Assembly (NCBI RefSeq): GCF_009827295.1
Contig: NZ_WTYD01000001.1
Span: forward strand, 186,001 to 250,000
Length of the DNA stretch: 64,000 nucleotides
Source: Qipengyuania pelagi
GTDB lineage: Bacteria > Pseudomonadota > Alphaproteobacteria > Sphingomonadales > Sphingomonadaceae
Direction: 5' to 3'
Shown here: positions 27,134-36,013 of the stretch, piece by piece
Numbering within the stretch: the first letter of the stretch is position 1
How the letters are laid out: each line of letters opens with the position of its first letter
Translations under genes and position numbers: made by a program
The notes under the pieces: model-generated
What the model was told of the DNA's origin: nothing
The model's input: the letters and a program-made list of their open reading frames with translations, nothing else
Database searches by the model: none

Positions 27134-27946
27134 ATGAAGACCCTCTTGCTTGCCGCATCGGCCCTCGCAATGTTCACCGCGCCTGCTCACGCCCAGCTTC
27201 TGGGTGGTGTCGGCCAGTCCGTCACCGGTACGCTCGGCGGTTCGGTCAACTCGACCCTGCGCGGTTCGACCGAGACGCTGCGTTCGAGCACGCGCGGTAC
27301 GCTGCGCGGCGAAGCCTCGACCCGCGGCAACCAGTCGGTCGACCGCCGCAGCGGCAGTGTCGCCGTCGATCGCAGCGTTGATACCAGCGTAGAAGGCGCG
27401 ACCAGCCAAGTGCTGGGCAGCCAGGCGGGCAACGCCTCGGCCAATGGCGCGGGTTCGGCCAGTGCCTCGGGATCGGGCAGCGCCAATGCGCAGCTGATCG
27501 GGACCGATGCCGTGACCGGAGCGGTTCGTGGAGCCACCTCCACCGTTCGCAATGTCGCCACCCCGGCGGTCGGCGCCGCGCGTGACCGTCTGTCCGGGAC
27601 CGCAGGCCAGATTGGCAACGTTGCCGGGTCGGCCAATGGTGCGGCCAGCGGCGCGGCGAATGGGAGCGGCATGATCGGTGGCGGGATGCTCGCTCTTGCT
27701 GGCAGCGGCGCAGCCGAGGGCCAGGGCGCCTTTGCCGTCGCTCCGGGAATGCCGGTTGAGCTTCCCTCGGGCGAGCAGCTCGGGACGGTCCGCGATATCG
27801 TGGCGACACGCGCCGGCGAGATCCGCCAGCTGGTCGTCCAGACCCGGGACGGCCTCGCGACCATCCCCTCGGGCAGCCTTTCGGGCAGCGGTTCGGTCCT
27901 GATCGCAGCGGAAGGCTCGGCCTCGGGCGCCGCGACGGGCGAATAA
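27134..27946 (+). CDS. Secreted Ser/Gly/Ala-rich protein with C-terminal PRC-barrel-like segment
   Basis: 270 residues. A signal peptide (LLLAASALAMFTAPAHAQ) is followed by about 175 residues of low complexity rich in Ser, Gly, Ala, Thr and Asn. A compact C-terminal part (ELPSGEQLGTVRDIVATRAG, then IRQLVVQTRDG) resembles a PRC barrel. No catalytic motif. It carries the ECF promoter motif and lies after the subtilase gene, so it may be an envelope protein induced with that protease. PRC assignment is by pattern only. Confidence 0.78.
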   Translation: MKTLLLAASALAMFTAPAHAQLLGGVGQSVTGTLGGSVNSTLRGSTETLRSSTRGTLRGEASTRGNQSVDRRSGSVAVDRSVDTSVEGATSQVLGSQAGNASANGAGSASASGSGSANAQLIGTDAVTGAVRGATSTVRNVATPAVGAARDRLSGTAGQIGNVAGSANGAASGAANGSGMIGGGMLALAGSGAAEGQGAFAVAPGMPVELPSGEQLGTVRDIVATRAGEIRQLVVQTRDGLATIPSGSLSGSGSVLIAAEGSASGAATGE

Positions 27947-27976
27947 GCCGTCTGTCTGACTGACCGACTCTAAGGT

Positions 27977-28010
27977 GGCCGGGCCGCTCGAAGGGGCGGC
28001 CCGGCCTTTA
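27977..28010 (+). terminator. Terminator after the secreted protein gene
   Basis: GGCCGGGCCGC (27977-27987) pairs with GCGGCCCGGCC (27996-28006) around a short loop, followed by TTTA. Strong stem with a short T-run. Confidence 0.65.
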
Positions 28011-28057
28011 CCCGATCGATCTCGACGTTTCGGCGGGCCAGATACAGGGAATTCATC

Positions 28058-28864
28058 ATGCGGATCGCGACACTAACCGCCCTGCTGCTCGTCACCGGCG
28101 CGCCAGCGATGGCTCAGGAGGCGGATGGTACCCCTCAACAGGACAACGGTTCTGATACCTCTGTCTCGCTCCTCGCAGGGGCGGATTATATCTCGGGCGA
28201 TTTGGACGACCGAAACTACGAGACCTACGCTGCCAGCGCGGGTCTCTCCGTCCGCTCCGGGCGGTTCTCGCTGACTGCTTCGGTACCCTACGTCTCCACG
28301 ACGGCGCCCGAGGATCTGATCGTCGGCAATGGCGGCGTGCTCGGCCTGCCGCTCCTCGCGCGCCCATCGACCGAGCGCCGTGAGGTGACCCGCGACGGGA
28401 TAGGCGATGTCGTGGTCCAGGCGGGATATTCGGTGCCGATCGGGAGCGTGAACGCCTTCGTCGCGGGTACTGTCAAAGTGCCCACCGCATCACGCGAAAA
28501 GGCGCTGGGCACGGGCGAATTCGATTACGGCGTGACCGGACAGGTCTCGCGCCAGTTCGGGCGCGCCATCCCCTTCGCATCCGCAACCTACACCGTGATC
28601 GGCGAACCCGACGGCTTCGATGTCCGCAACACGCTGGCCGGGAATATCGGCACGCAGCTGCTGGTGAGCGATGCGAGTTCGGTGACGGTCAGCTACGCCT
28701 ATGAAGAAGCGGCGAGCGCCGCGCTCGCCAACCAGCAATCGATAGGACTGGGCCTTGAAACGGATCTCTCCCCCCGCCTGCGGCTGGGCGCGGATGCGCG
28801 TGCAGGCGTGTCCGGCGACGCGCCGGACGCGCGGTTGGGCCTGAGGATCGGGATCGGCTTCTGA
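28058..28864 (+). CDS. Outer-membrane beta-barrel-like protein, unknown function
   Basis: 268 residues. A signal peptide (LTALLLVTGAPAMAQ) is followed by alternating strand patterns (FSLTASVPYVSTTA, VVVQAGYSVPIGSVNAFVAG, VTVSYAYEEA) and a C-terminal aromatic (GLRIGIGF), all typical of small outer-membrane barrels such as the phenol-degradation MetA-like or transporter-like group. No ECF motif is seen upstream. It follows the ECF module on the same strand but after a terminator, so membership in that regulon is not supported. Confidence 0.75.
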   Translation: MRIATLTALLLVTGAPAMAQEADGTPQQDNGSDTSVSLLAGADYISGDLDDRNYETYAASAGLSVRSGRFSLTASVPYVSTTAPEDLIVGNGGVLGLPLLARPSTERREVTRDGIGDVVVQAGYSVPIGSVNAFVAGTVKVPTASREKALGTGEFDYGVTGQVSRQFGRAIPFASATYTVIGEPDGFDVRNTLAGNIGTQLLVSDASSVTVSYAYEEAASAALANQQSIGLGLETDLSPRLRLGADARAGVSGDAPDARLGLRIGIGF

Positions 28865-28996
28865 CGCCGATCGGGCGTGGAGACTACGCGCGATGCATTC
28901 TCCAAGGCCAATGCGCTGCTCGCCGACCGGGGCTATCACCCCGACTGGTTCCCGCGCGCATATTCAATTATATTCGTCAGCGCCGAGATCGCATCG

Positions 28997-29386
28997 TCAA
29001 AGCGCACCCGTCATATATTGCGCCTCGCCGCAGCCGAAGCTCCAATCCGATACGCCGTTGGGGGTGACTGCGATGAACAGGTCCTGCGGATCGAGGCCGC
29101 ATGTGTCCTTCAGGTTCGTCGCCAAGCCTTTGTAGAGGGCCTTCAGCATGTCCGGCGTGCGGGGCGAAGTGAAAATGTGGATCGCGACGACCTTGTCGCT
29201 GCGATCCAGCCCGAGGCCGGTGTCGAGCATGATCATCCGGCCCGGTTTGTGCTCCGTCACGATCTGATAGCGATCGCTTTCCGGCACACCGAAGGCATCA
29301 ACGATGGTGTCCTGCACGGTGCCGAGAAACGTCCGGATCTCTTCGTCCGAGCGGCCTTTTATCATGTCGATCTTTACGAGAGGCAT
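28997..29386 (-). CDS. Tautomerase-superfamily protein (MIF/4-OT type)
   Basis: 129 residues from ATG 29386 with AAGGAAAG upstream. After removal of Met the N-terminus is Pro (PLVKIDMIKG), the catalytic base of the superfamily. Two beta-alpha-beta repeats follow (VPESDRYQIVTEHKPGRM). Length fits the longer tautomerase_3 group. It is last in the malic enzyme operon (20-base gap), which suggests keto-enol conversion of a keto acid such as oxaloacetate, but this is inference. Confidence 0.85.
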   Translation of the reverse strand: MPLVKIDMIKGRSDEEIRTFLGTVQDTIVDAFGVPESDRYQIVTEHKPGRMIMLDTGLGLDRSDKVVAIHIFTSPRTPDMLKALYKGLATNLKDTCGLDPQDLFIAVTPNGVSDWSFGCGEAQYMTGAL

Positions 29387-29405
29387 GGTCTTTCCTTTGT
29401 CGATG

Positions 29406-31061
29406 TCAGGGGGACACGGGATCGCGATAGACCGGAGCCCAGCGGTGCCCGGCGATCGCGTCTTCCCAACCGCCCGCGGGCGGAATTGCGCCGAGGTCGC
29501 GTTCCGCGACGCGGCAAACGGCGAGCGCGATGCTGTCGGCGATTTCGGCAAGGTGATCCGTCGATGGGAAAAGGCGGTCCCCATCCTCGTCCGGAACCAG
29601 CGATGCCAGGCATTTCGCAGCTTCAGCGAACATCGCTTCGGTGATGGTTTCCGCCCCTGAGACGACTGCTCCCAATCCGATGCCGGGGAAGATGTAGACG
29701 TTATTGACCTGCGTTACCGCGCCGTTGCTCCCGTGCGAGGGACTGCCGGTGCCGATGATCGCGCGCCCGTTCGACCATGTCTGCACGTCCGCCGCGCTTG
29801 CTTCGGCCCGGATTGCCGGGTTCGACAGGGGCAGGATGATGGGACGGTCGTTATGTCGCGTCATGGCTTCGATGACCGGCTTGTCAAAGGCTTCGAACTG
29901 GCCGGACGTGCCGATCAGAACGGCAGGTCGGGCCCGCTCGATCGTTTCGATCAACGACGGAGCCTGCTGCTGCGTCAGCCAGGCATCTGCCTCCGTATGC
30001 GGTCTCGCGATCCGCGCCTGGCTCGCAGTGACCACATTGACGTGTTCGATGAGAAGGCCATCGCGATCCACTGCATGGATGCGAGCGAGCGCAGCCTCGC
30101 GGGTCAGGCCTCGGCTTACCAGTTCGCCCAGTATGAGCTCGGCGATCCCGCAGCCCGCGGCCCCGGCGCCGAACACCACTATATTGCGCTCGATCAGGTC
30201 GATCCCGGCCAATCGCTCGGCCGCGAGGATGGCCGCGAGGGCGGTGGCGGCGGTGCCTTGTATGTCGTCATTGAACGTAGGCAGGCGACAGCGATAGCGC
30301 CCCAGCAGCGTGACGGCATTTGGGCCGGCGAAGTCTTCCCATTGCAGCAACGCCCTGGGCCAGCGCTTGCGGACCGCTTCGACGAATTCTTCGACGAAAG
30401 CATCGTATTCGGCCCCGCGCACGCGGTGGTGCCGCCATCCCACATAGAGCGGATTGTCGAGCAGTTCTTCGTTGTCGGTGCCGGTGTCCAGCAGGATCGG
30501 CATGGTTCGCGCGGGATCGATGCCCGCGCAATCGGTGTAGAGGGATAGCTTGCCGATCGGGATGCCCATGCCGCCCGCACCCTGGTCGCCGAGACCCAGA
30601 ATGCGCTCTCCATCGGTCACGCAGATGACCTCGACATCGTCATTCGGCAGAGCGGCGAGAATTTCGAAAAGGCGTCCCTTCAAGGGATAGGACAGGAACA
30701 GGCCGCGGGCCCTGCGGTAGATTTCGCTGAACCGCACGCAGGCCTCGCCGACGGTGGGCGTGTAGACGAGCGGCAGGAGTTCGGAGCGGTGGCGCGCGAG
30801 CAGCGCGTAGAAGAGCGTTTCGTTCGTGTCCTGCAGGTCGCGCAGGAAGGCGTATTTCTCGAACGGAGTCGAGAACGCGCGAAGCACGGCGATGCGCCGC
30901 TTTATCTGGCCGTCCATGGTCGAGACATGGTTCGGCAGCAGGCCGTGAAGTCCCAGCCGGTCGCGCTCCTCCTCGGTGAAGGCGGTGCCCTTGTTGCGCA
31001 GGGGATCGGACAGGATCGCCTTGGCGTCCGATCCGATACCGTTTTGCCTCGGCTGCTTCAT
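29406..31061 (-). CDS. maeA: NAD-dependent malic enzyme
   Basis: 551 residues from ATG 31061; a TTG five codons upstream was not used. Malic enzyme N-terminal domain with VYTPTVGEAC and the ENLRG-like catalytic Lys region near GIPIGKLSLYTDCAG, and an NAD-binding domain with VFGAGAAGCGIAEL. Length matches the large SfcA/MaeA class. It oxidatively decarboxylates malate to pyruvate. It lies directly downstream of a TRAP transporter for C4-dicarboxylates, so uptake and use of malate are encoded together. Confidence 0.94.
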   Translation of the reverse strand: MKQPRQNGIGSDAKAILSDPLRNKGTAFTEEERDRLGLHGLLPNHVSTMDGQIKRRIAVLRAFSTPFEKYAFLRDLQDTNETLFYALLARHRSELLPLVYTPTVGEACVRFSEIYRRARGLFLSYPLKGRLFEILAALPNDDVEVICVTDGERILGLGDQGAGGMGIPIGKLSLYTDCAGIDPARTMPILLDTGTDNEELLDNPLYVGWRHHRVRGAEYDAFVEEFVEAVRKRWPRALLQWEDFAGPNAVTLLGRYRCRLPTFNDDIQGTAATALAAILAAERLAGIDLIERNIVVFGAGAAGCGIAELILGELVSRGLTREAALARIHAVDRDGLLIEHVNVVTASQARIARPHTEADAWLTQQQAPSLIETIERARPAVLIGTSGQFEAFDKPVIEAMTRHNDRPIILPLSNPAIRAEASAADVQTWSNGRAIIGTGSPSHGSNGAVTQVNNVYIFPGIGLGAVVSGAETITEAMFAEAAKCLASLVPDEDGDRLFPSTDHLAEIADSIALAVCRVAERDLGAIPPAGGWEDAIAGHRWAPVYRDPVSP

Positions 31062-31079
31062 AGACCCGTCATCCAAATT

Positions 31080-31126
31080 GCAAACAAAGGGACCGGGGGC
31101 GGTCGGATGGAGAACGCCGCCCCCGG
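31080..31126 (-). terminator. Terminator or attenuator between dctM and malic enzyme gene
   Basis: On the minus strand CCGGGGGCGG pairs with CCGCCCCCGG, followed by TCCCTTTGTTTG. The stem is strong but the T-run is broken, so partial readthrough into maeA is likely. Confidence 0.6.
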
Positions 31127-31151
31127 CCAGTCGTCGGGACCTATGGCGGCG

Positions 31152-32660
31152 TCACCGTATGACGGTTTCCGGTCCCATCATAAGGGTCGGCAGCCATGTC
31201 GACAGGATCGGGATGTAGGTGACCATGATCAGGAAGATCACCAGCACGCCCAGCCAGGGCAGCGAAGCCCGGACCACCGCCAGCATCGACATGTTCGCGA
31301 CCCCGGAGGTGACGAACAGATTCAGCCCGACCGGGGGTGTGATCATCCCGATCTCCATGTTCACGACCATGATGATGCCGAGGTGGATGGGATCGATGCC
31401 CAGTTCCATGGCGATCGGGAACACCAGCGGGGCGACGATGACGATCAGTCCCGAAGGCTCCATGAACTGTCCGCCGATCAGCAGGATAAGGTTGACCACC
31501 ACCAGGAACATCACCGGGCCGAGGCCCCAGCTGAGCATCGCCTGCGTGATGTGCTGGGGAAGCTGTTCTTCGGTCAGCACATGCTTCAGGATCAGCGCGT
31601 TAGCGATGATGAACATCAGGGTGATGGTGATCTTCCCGGCATCGTAGAGCACTTCCTGCGTGTCCTTGTGGAACCACGCGGTAAGGAGCGCCTGCGGCTT
31701 GCGAAGGAGCGAAGTCGGACGCGACGGGTCGTCGGCGCGATCAGGAGCCGAACCCGCGACCGGGCCGTTTCCGCCAAGGACCGCTGCACCGCCGTTCATG
31801 GCGAGGATGTCGGTTTCGGCCGTCTTCTCGGTCAGCATGACCGGCTGGCCTTCCCGATTGCGCGCCTTGAGCGGCCCCATGTCGCGATAGATGAAATTGG
31901 CCACGACGAAGGCGTAGACCGCAGCCATGGCGGCAGCTTCGGTCGGGGTGAACACGCCGCCCCAGATACCGCCGAGCACGACGACGACCAGCATCAGCCC
32001 CCAGAACGCATCCGCGCCCGACCGAGCAATCTCGCGCCAGCCGGCCCATTCCCCGCGCGCGAGCTTCTTCCAGCGGGCATAGCCGTAGATGGCGATCATC
32101 AGCATCAGTCCCGCGATGATGCCGGGGATGACACCCGCCAGGAACATGCGGCCCACCGAAACGTCGACCGTGGCGGCATAGACGACCATCACGATGGAGG
32201 GCGGCAGCAGGATGCCCAGCGTGCCCGCGTTGCAGACGACACCGGCGCCGAATTCCTTCGGATAGCCGACCTGCGTCATGCCCGCGATCACGATCGACCC
32301 GACGGCGACCACGGTTGCGGGAGAGGAGCCGGAGAGGGCGGCGAACAGCATACAGGCGAAGACGCCCGCGATAGCGAGGCCGCCGGGCAAATGTCCGACG
32401 CAGGCGACCGCGAAGCGGATGATCCTCTGCGCCACACCCCCGGTCGACATGAAGGCTGCTGCCAGGATGAAGAACGGGATGGCGAGAAGCGTGTAGTGCC
32501 CGTGAAAGGCATTGAAGAGCGTATTGGCCACCGAAATCAGCGAACCGTCGGAATAGATCAGCAGGAAGACGATCGAGCTCAGGCCGATCGAGACACCGAC
32601 CGGCGCGCCGATCATCAGCAAAGCGATGACCATGACAAACAGGATGAGGACTTCAGCCAT
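31152..32660 (-). CDS. dctM: TRAP transporter large permease DctM
   Basis: 502 residues from ATG 32660 (GGAGG upstream inside dctQ). About 12 to 13 membrane segments with TRAP-M patterns (ILLPPSIVMVVYAA, MFLAGVIPGII, GIIMVVNMEIGMITPPVGLNLF). Typical DctM is about 425 residues; here an extra polar stretch of about 75 residues (around MLTEKTAETDILAMNGG to LLRKPQALLTAW) sits between central membrane segments. It overlaps dctQ by 8 bases. Imports the ligand delivered by DctP using the Na+ gradient. Confidence 0.94.
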   Translation of the reverse strand: MAEVLILFVMVIALLMIGAPVGVSIGLSSIVFLLIYSDGSLISVANTLFNAFHGHYTLLAIPFFILAAAFMSTGGVAQRIIRFAVACVGHLPGGLAIAGVFACMLFAALSGSSPATVVAVGSIVIAGMTQVGYPKEFGAGVVCNAGTLGILLPPSIVMVVYAATVDVSVGRMFLAGVIPGIIAGLMLMIAIYGYARWKKLARGEWAGWREIARSGADAFWGLMLVVVVLGGIWGGVFTPTEAAAMAAVYAFVVANFIYRDMGPLKARNREGQPVMLTEKTAETDILAMNGGAAVLGGNGPVAGSAPDRADDPSRPTSLLRKPQALLTAWFHKDTQEVLYDAGKITITLMFIIANALILKHVLTEEQLPQHITQAMLSWGLGPVMFLVVVNLILLIGGQFMEPSGLIVIVAPLVFPIAMELGIDPIHLGIIMVVNMEIGMITPPVGLNLFVTSGVANMSMLAVVRASLPWLGVLVIFLIMVTYIPILSTWLPTLMMGPETVIR

Positions 32661-33300
32661 GGGTGGCCTCCTTGGCCGGAGTTGCGGCCTTTTCGACATG
32701 CGCGTCGCGGTCTTCGAGTTCCTCGACGACTTCGTGACTTGCGATGATGGAATCGCGCTTGCCCTTCAGGATCTCGATCGCCGAGATCGACCAGCGGATG
32801 GTCAGCAGCAGCATCGACAGGGGAAGCACGAAATAGGGGACGAAGCGCGGCAGCTTGTCATAGGGTTCGCCGCCATTCATGAATGCCAGCCAGCCGAAAC
32901 CGGGCACCATCGGCACGTCCTCCGTCGTCAGGAACGACAGGTCAGAGGCGAAGGGATACCAGTAATCCCATGATCCGATCAGCAGCAGGATCGAATAGGC
33001 GAGGCACGCTCCCACGGCCAACAGAGCGGCGATGCGCTTGGTGACCGGGCCCAGAAGGTTCACAGCCGCGTCGACGCCGAGATGAGCGGTGATCGCGACG
33101 CAGTGGGAGGCGCCGATCAGCACCAACCAGGCGAAGAGGTAGACCGTACCTTCCACCGCCCACAGGACGTTGGAATTGAATACATACCTGGCGATCACGT
33201 TGACGAAGGTAATGATCGTCATCAGGCCGAGGACCACAGCGATGAAGAGACGCTCGATGCGTCCAATCAGGCTGGGTGATTCACCCATCTCGTAAAACAT
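32653..33300 (-). CDS. dctQ: TRAP transporter small permease DctQ
   Basis: 215 residues from ATG 33300 with GAGGAT upstream. Four membrane segments, with the family pattern FVNVIARYVFNSNVLWAVEGTVYLFAWLVLIGAS across TM1-2 (residues about 33-66) and a polar C-terminus. Slightly longer than average DctQ. It forms the membrane complex with DctM. A 28-bp perfect palindrome separates it from dctP. Confidence 0.93.
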   Translation of the reverse strand: MFYEMGESPSLIGRIERLFIAVVLGLMTIITFVNVIARYVFNSNVLWAVEGTVYLFAWLVLIGASHCVAITAHLGVDAAVNLLGPVTKRIAALLAVGACLAYSILLLIGSWDYWYPFASDLSFLTTEDVPMVPGFGWLAFMNGGEPYDKLPRFVPYFVLPLSMLLLTIRWSISAIEILKGKRDSIIASHEVVEELEDRDAHVEKAATPAKEATHG

Positions 33301-33340
33301 AGCGGATTATCCTCTTGTCGGGACGCGAGCTGGCGGCGGA

Positions 33341-33368
33341 CCAGGGCGGCGATCGATCGCCGCCCTGG
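33341..33368. repeat. 28-bp perfect palindrome between dctP and dctQ
   Basis: The left half CCAGGGCGGCGATC (33341-33354) and right half GATCGCCGCCCTGG (33355-33368) are exact reverse complements with no loop. In mRNA this gives a strong hairpin after the binding-protein gene, which could lower permease levels relative to DctP. No T-run follows. Confidence 0.85.
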
Positions 33369-33400
33369 CAGATTGCGCGCTGGCGAAAGCCGGCGGTTGC

Positions 33401-34459
33401 TTATTTCTGGTTCGCTGCCTGCGCCGCCTTCAGCGTTTCGGCACCGACATCCGGTGTGAACTTCTGCCACACAGGGCGCAGGGCGTTGACCCATTGCTCT
33501 CGCTGTTCGGGCGTCAGTTCGCGAATTTCGGCACCGGTAGCGGCGATGGCCTCGCGGGCTTCCTGCTCCAGCTGGTTCACGGCCTGGTTACGCTCGGCCG
33601 TGACCTCGCTCAGGATCCGGGTCAGATCGCGGCGATCTTCTTCCTTCAGGCCGTCCCACCACCGCGAACTGGTGACCACCATGTAGTCGAGCACGCCGTG
33701 GTCGGTATTGGTGATCCCGTCCTGCACTTCGTAGAACTTCTGGCCGTAGATGTTGGACCAGCTGTTTTCCTGCCCATCCACGACGCCGGTCTGCAACGCG
33801 CCGTAGACTTCGCTGAAGGACATCTTCTGGGGATTGGCGCCGAGCTGGTCGAAGACCGCGACGAGCACGTCCGAGTTTTCCACGCGGAACTTCAGGCCGC
33901 GCGCATCGGCCGGAACGAGCAGCGGGCGGTCGGCCGAAAGCTGCTTCATCCCCGAATGCCAGAACGCCAGTCCCTGCAGGCCCTTGCCGGTCATCGAACT
34001 CAGCAAGGCCTGGCCGGAAGGGGAAGCCTGGAAGCGGTCGACGGCGTCGATGTCGTCGAACAGGAACGGGAAGTTGAACAGACGAAGCTTGGTCGTGTAG
34101 TTTTCGAACTTCGACAGGGACGGTGCCGCCATCTGGACGTCGCCCAGCAGCATCGCTTCGAGCACCTTGTCGTCGTCATACAGCATGGAGTTCGGATAGA
34201 CTTCCATGCACATCCGCCCGTTCATCTCGGTATTGATCCGCTCCTGAAGCAGGTTTGCGGCAATGCCCTTGGGATGCTTGTCAGTGTTGGTGACATGGCT
34301 GAACTTGATGACCTGCTCGCCAGCATCGCATCCGGTATTGGTGGCGAGCTGTTCTCCACCGGCGGTTTCGGAGGCCGCGGGCTCGTTCGACGAGGCGCTG
34401 CACGCGGCAAGCGCGAGCGCGGCGAGGCCGACCATCGGCATGGAAAGGATTTTGCGCAT
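33401..34459 (-). CDS. dctP: TRAP transporter substrate-binding protein DctP (lipoprotein)
   Basis: 352 residues. The signal has a lipobox (ALALAACSAS, Cys about 20), so it is a lipoprotein. The mature DctP fold has the start IKFSHVTNTDKHPKGIAANL and the binding-site region LKFRVENSDVLVAVFDQLGA, with PQKMSFSEVYGALQTGVVDG next. The Arg of RVENS is the usual carboxylate ligand. Acts outside the inner membrane. With DctQ/DctM, malic enzyme and a DctD-like activator it points to C4-dicarboxylates as substrate. Confidence 0.94.
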   Translation of the reverse strand: MRKILSMPMVGLAALALAACSASSNEPAASETAGGEQLATNTGCDAGEQVIKFSHVTNTDKHPKGIAANLLQERINTEMNGRMCMEVYPNSMLYDDDKVLEAMLLGDVQMAAPSLSKFENYTTKLRLFNFPFLFDDIDAVDRFQASPSGQALLSSMTGKGLQGLAFWHSGMKQLSADRPLLVPADARGLKFRVENSDVLVAVFDQLGANPQKMSFSEVYGALQTGVVDGQENSWSNIYGQKFYEVQDGITNTDHGVLDYMVVTSSRWWDGLKEEDRRDLTRILSEVTAERNQAVNQLEQEAREAIAATGAEIRELTPEQREQWVNALRPVWQKFTPDVGAETLKAAQAANQK

Positions 34460-34645
34460 TTCAGATTCTCCCAGTCGCTTTATCTTCTCGCATCGTAATG
34501 CGTGCGCTCATCAAGAACCGTGGAACCGTTCGGGCAATCGGCGCAGTGCACCTCAAGCACGATATTTTCGTCGATTATCGTCGCGATGTGTCGACAGCTT
34601 CCCATGCCGCGCATCGACAGGGGCGAAAAACGTAACGCTGCCCGC

Positions 34646-36001
34646 TCACTCAGCCTCATCGGTGAAATCGACCCGGTTGAGCTTGTGGCGAATCATCTTC
34701 TCGTAAAGCGTTTTCCGGGAGATCCCGAGCTCCTCGTAACTGGCCTTCAGGTTCCCGCGATGGCGGATCAGCGTGTCCACGATGGCATCGCGTTCTGCCG
34801 CCTCCATGCGCGCGTGCAGGCTATCGCGCTGCGGGCTTACGCCCTCGTCGTCGTCAGGTTTTTCGATGCCGACAAGATAGAGTTCGGCCAGATTGCGCAG
34901 CTCGCGCACATTACCGGGCCATTCGCGCTTTGCGAGTGTTCCGAGGTAGTCGGCGGATGGGCGGCGGTAATCGTCCATGCCGTGCCGGGCCGCCGTCAGA
35001 CGAAGCAGGTGCTGGAACAGGATGGGGACGTCTTCGGCATGGTCTCGCAGCGCTGGCAGCTCCACGGTCGCCACGGCAAATCGGTACATCAGGTCGGTCC
35101 GAAACGCGCCGGCCTGCGCCAAAGCGGTCAGCGAGCGGTTGGTCGAAGTTATGATCCGGGCGTTGAGATCGATGGACTCGTTCGAACCCACGCGCTCGAA
35201 CATGCGGGTATCGACCAGCCTCAGCAGTTTGGTCTGCAAGGCCGGGGAAAGAGAGCCGACCTCGTCGAGATACAAGGTCCCGCCGCGCGCATGTTCCAGC
35301 TTGCCGAACCGTGCCCGGCTCGCACCGGGAAACGCGTCGGCCTCGTGACCGAACAGCAGATGCTCGATATTCTCTTCGGGAAGAACCGCCAGATTGATCG
35401 CGACGAAAGGCTGGCCTGCGCGCGCCGACATGTCGTGCAACAGCCGCGCCACGAGATCCTTGCCGGTCCCGGTCTCTCCGGTCAGCAGCACATCCAGATC
35501 GGTTGCCGCGAGCATCCTAATGCGTTCGCGTGCCTGCTGCATCGCCGCAGAGGATCCGACCAACATCCGGTCGATCGCATCTCCGCTTCCGTGAAGCGTG
35601 CCATGCAATTCGCGGTTTTCCAGCCGCAGCTTGCGAAATTGCAGGGCGCGCGCGACGCGTTCCCGCAAGGCCTGATTGGAGAAAGGCTTTTCGAGAAAGT
35701 CGAACGCGCCCTTCTGCATGGCCGCCACCGCCAGCGGCACGTCGCCATGACCGGTGACGAGGATCACGGGCAGCGCCTCGTCGATCTCCTGGATCGCTTG
35801 CAGGAACTGGATGCCATCCATGCCCGGCATACGGATATCGGATACGATGACGCCTCGAAAATCGCGGGAGAGGCGCTCCAGCGCGCGCTCCGCCTTGGCG
35901 AAGGCGGTGACCTCGTGCCCGGCCAGCAGAAGGCTCTCGATCGTCGTGTCGCGCACGTCCTTGTCATCGTCGACGAAGATCACGTCGGCCTGCGTGCTCA
36001 A
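34646..36001 (-). CDS. dctD: DctD-like sigma-54-dependent response regulator
   Basis: 451 residues from a TTG at 36001; no ATG/GTG is available. Receiver domain with phosphoacceptor Asp in [13 protein letters not shown] (about residue 55), AAA+ domain with GETGTGKDL (Walker A) and [12 protein letters not shown] (Walker B), and a Fis-type helix-turn-helix at the C-terminus. The sigma-54 contact loop reads DAFPGA rather than GAFTGA. No DctB kinase gene adjoins it; instead arsB starts 12 bases away on the other strand. It likely controls dctPQM-maeA. Confidence 0.9.
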   Translation of the reverse strand: MSTQADVIFVDDDKDVRDTTIESLLLAGHEVTAFAKAERALERLSRDFRGVIVSDIRMPGMDGIQFLQAIQEIDEALPVILVTGHGDVPLAVAAMQKGAFDFLEKPFSNQALRERVARALQFRKLRLENRELHGTLHGSGDAIDRMLVGSSAAMQQARERIRMLAATDLDVLLTGETGTGKDLVARLLHDMSARAGQPFVAINLAVLPEENIEHLLFGHEADAFPGASRARFGKLEHARGGTLYLDEVGSLSPALQTKLLRLVDTRMFERVGSNESIDLNARIITSTNRSLTALAQAGAFRTDLMYRFAVATVELPALRDHAEDVPILFQHLLRLTAARHGMDDYRRPSADYLGTLAKREWPGNVRELRNLAELYLVGIEKPDDDEGVSPQRDSLHARMEAAERDAIVDTLIRHRGNLKASYEELGISRKTLYEKMIRHKLNRVDFTDEAE

Positions 36002-36013
36002 GCGTATCGCCTG

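Noticed and set aside
30789..32747. 652-residue plus-strand frame rich in His, Asp and Gln
   Set aside because: Antisense to dctM and the malic enzyme, both strongly supported.
34525..34545. Possible sigma-54 promoter before dctP (TGCACTG...TTGC)
   Set aside because: The spacing between the two boxes is two bases too long for a -24/-12 promoter.
34502..36013. Long plus-strand open frame leading into arsB (would make a 932-residue protein)
   Set aside because: It is antisense to the DctD-like gene, and ArsB proteins begin at the ATG at 36014.
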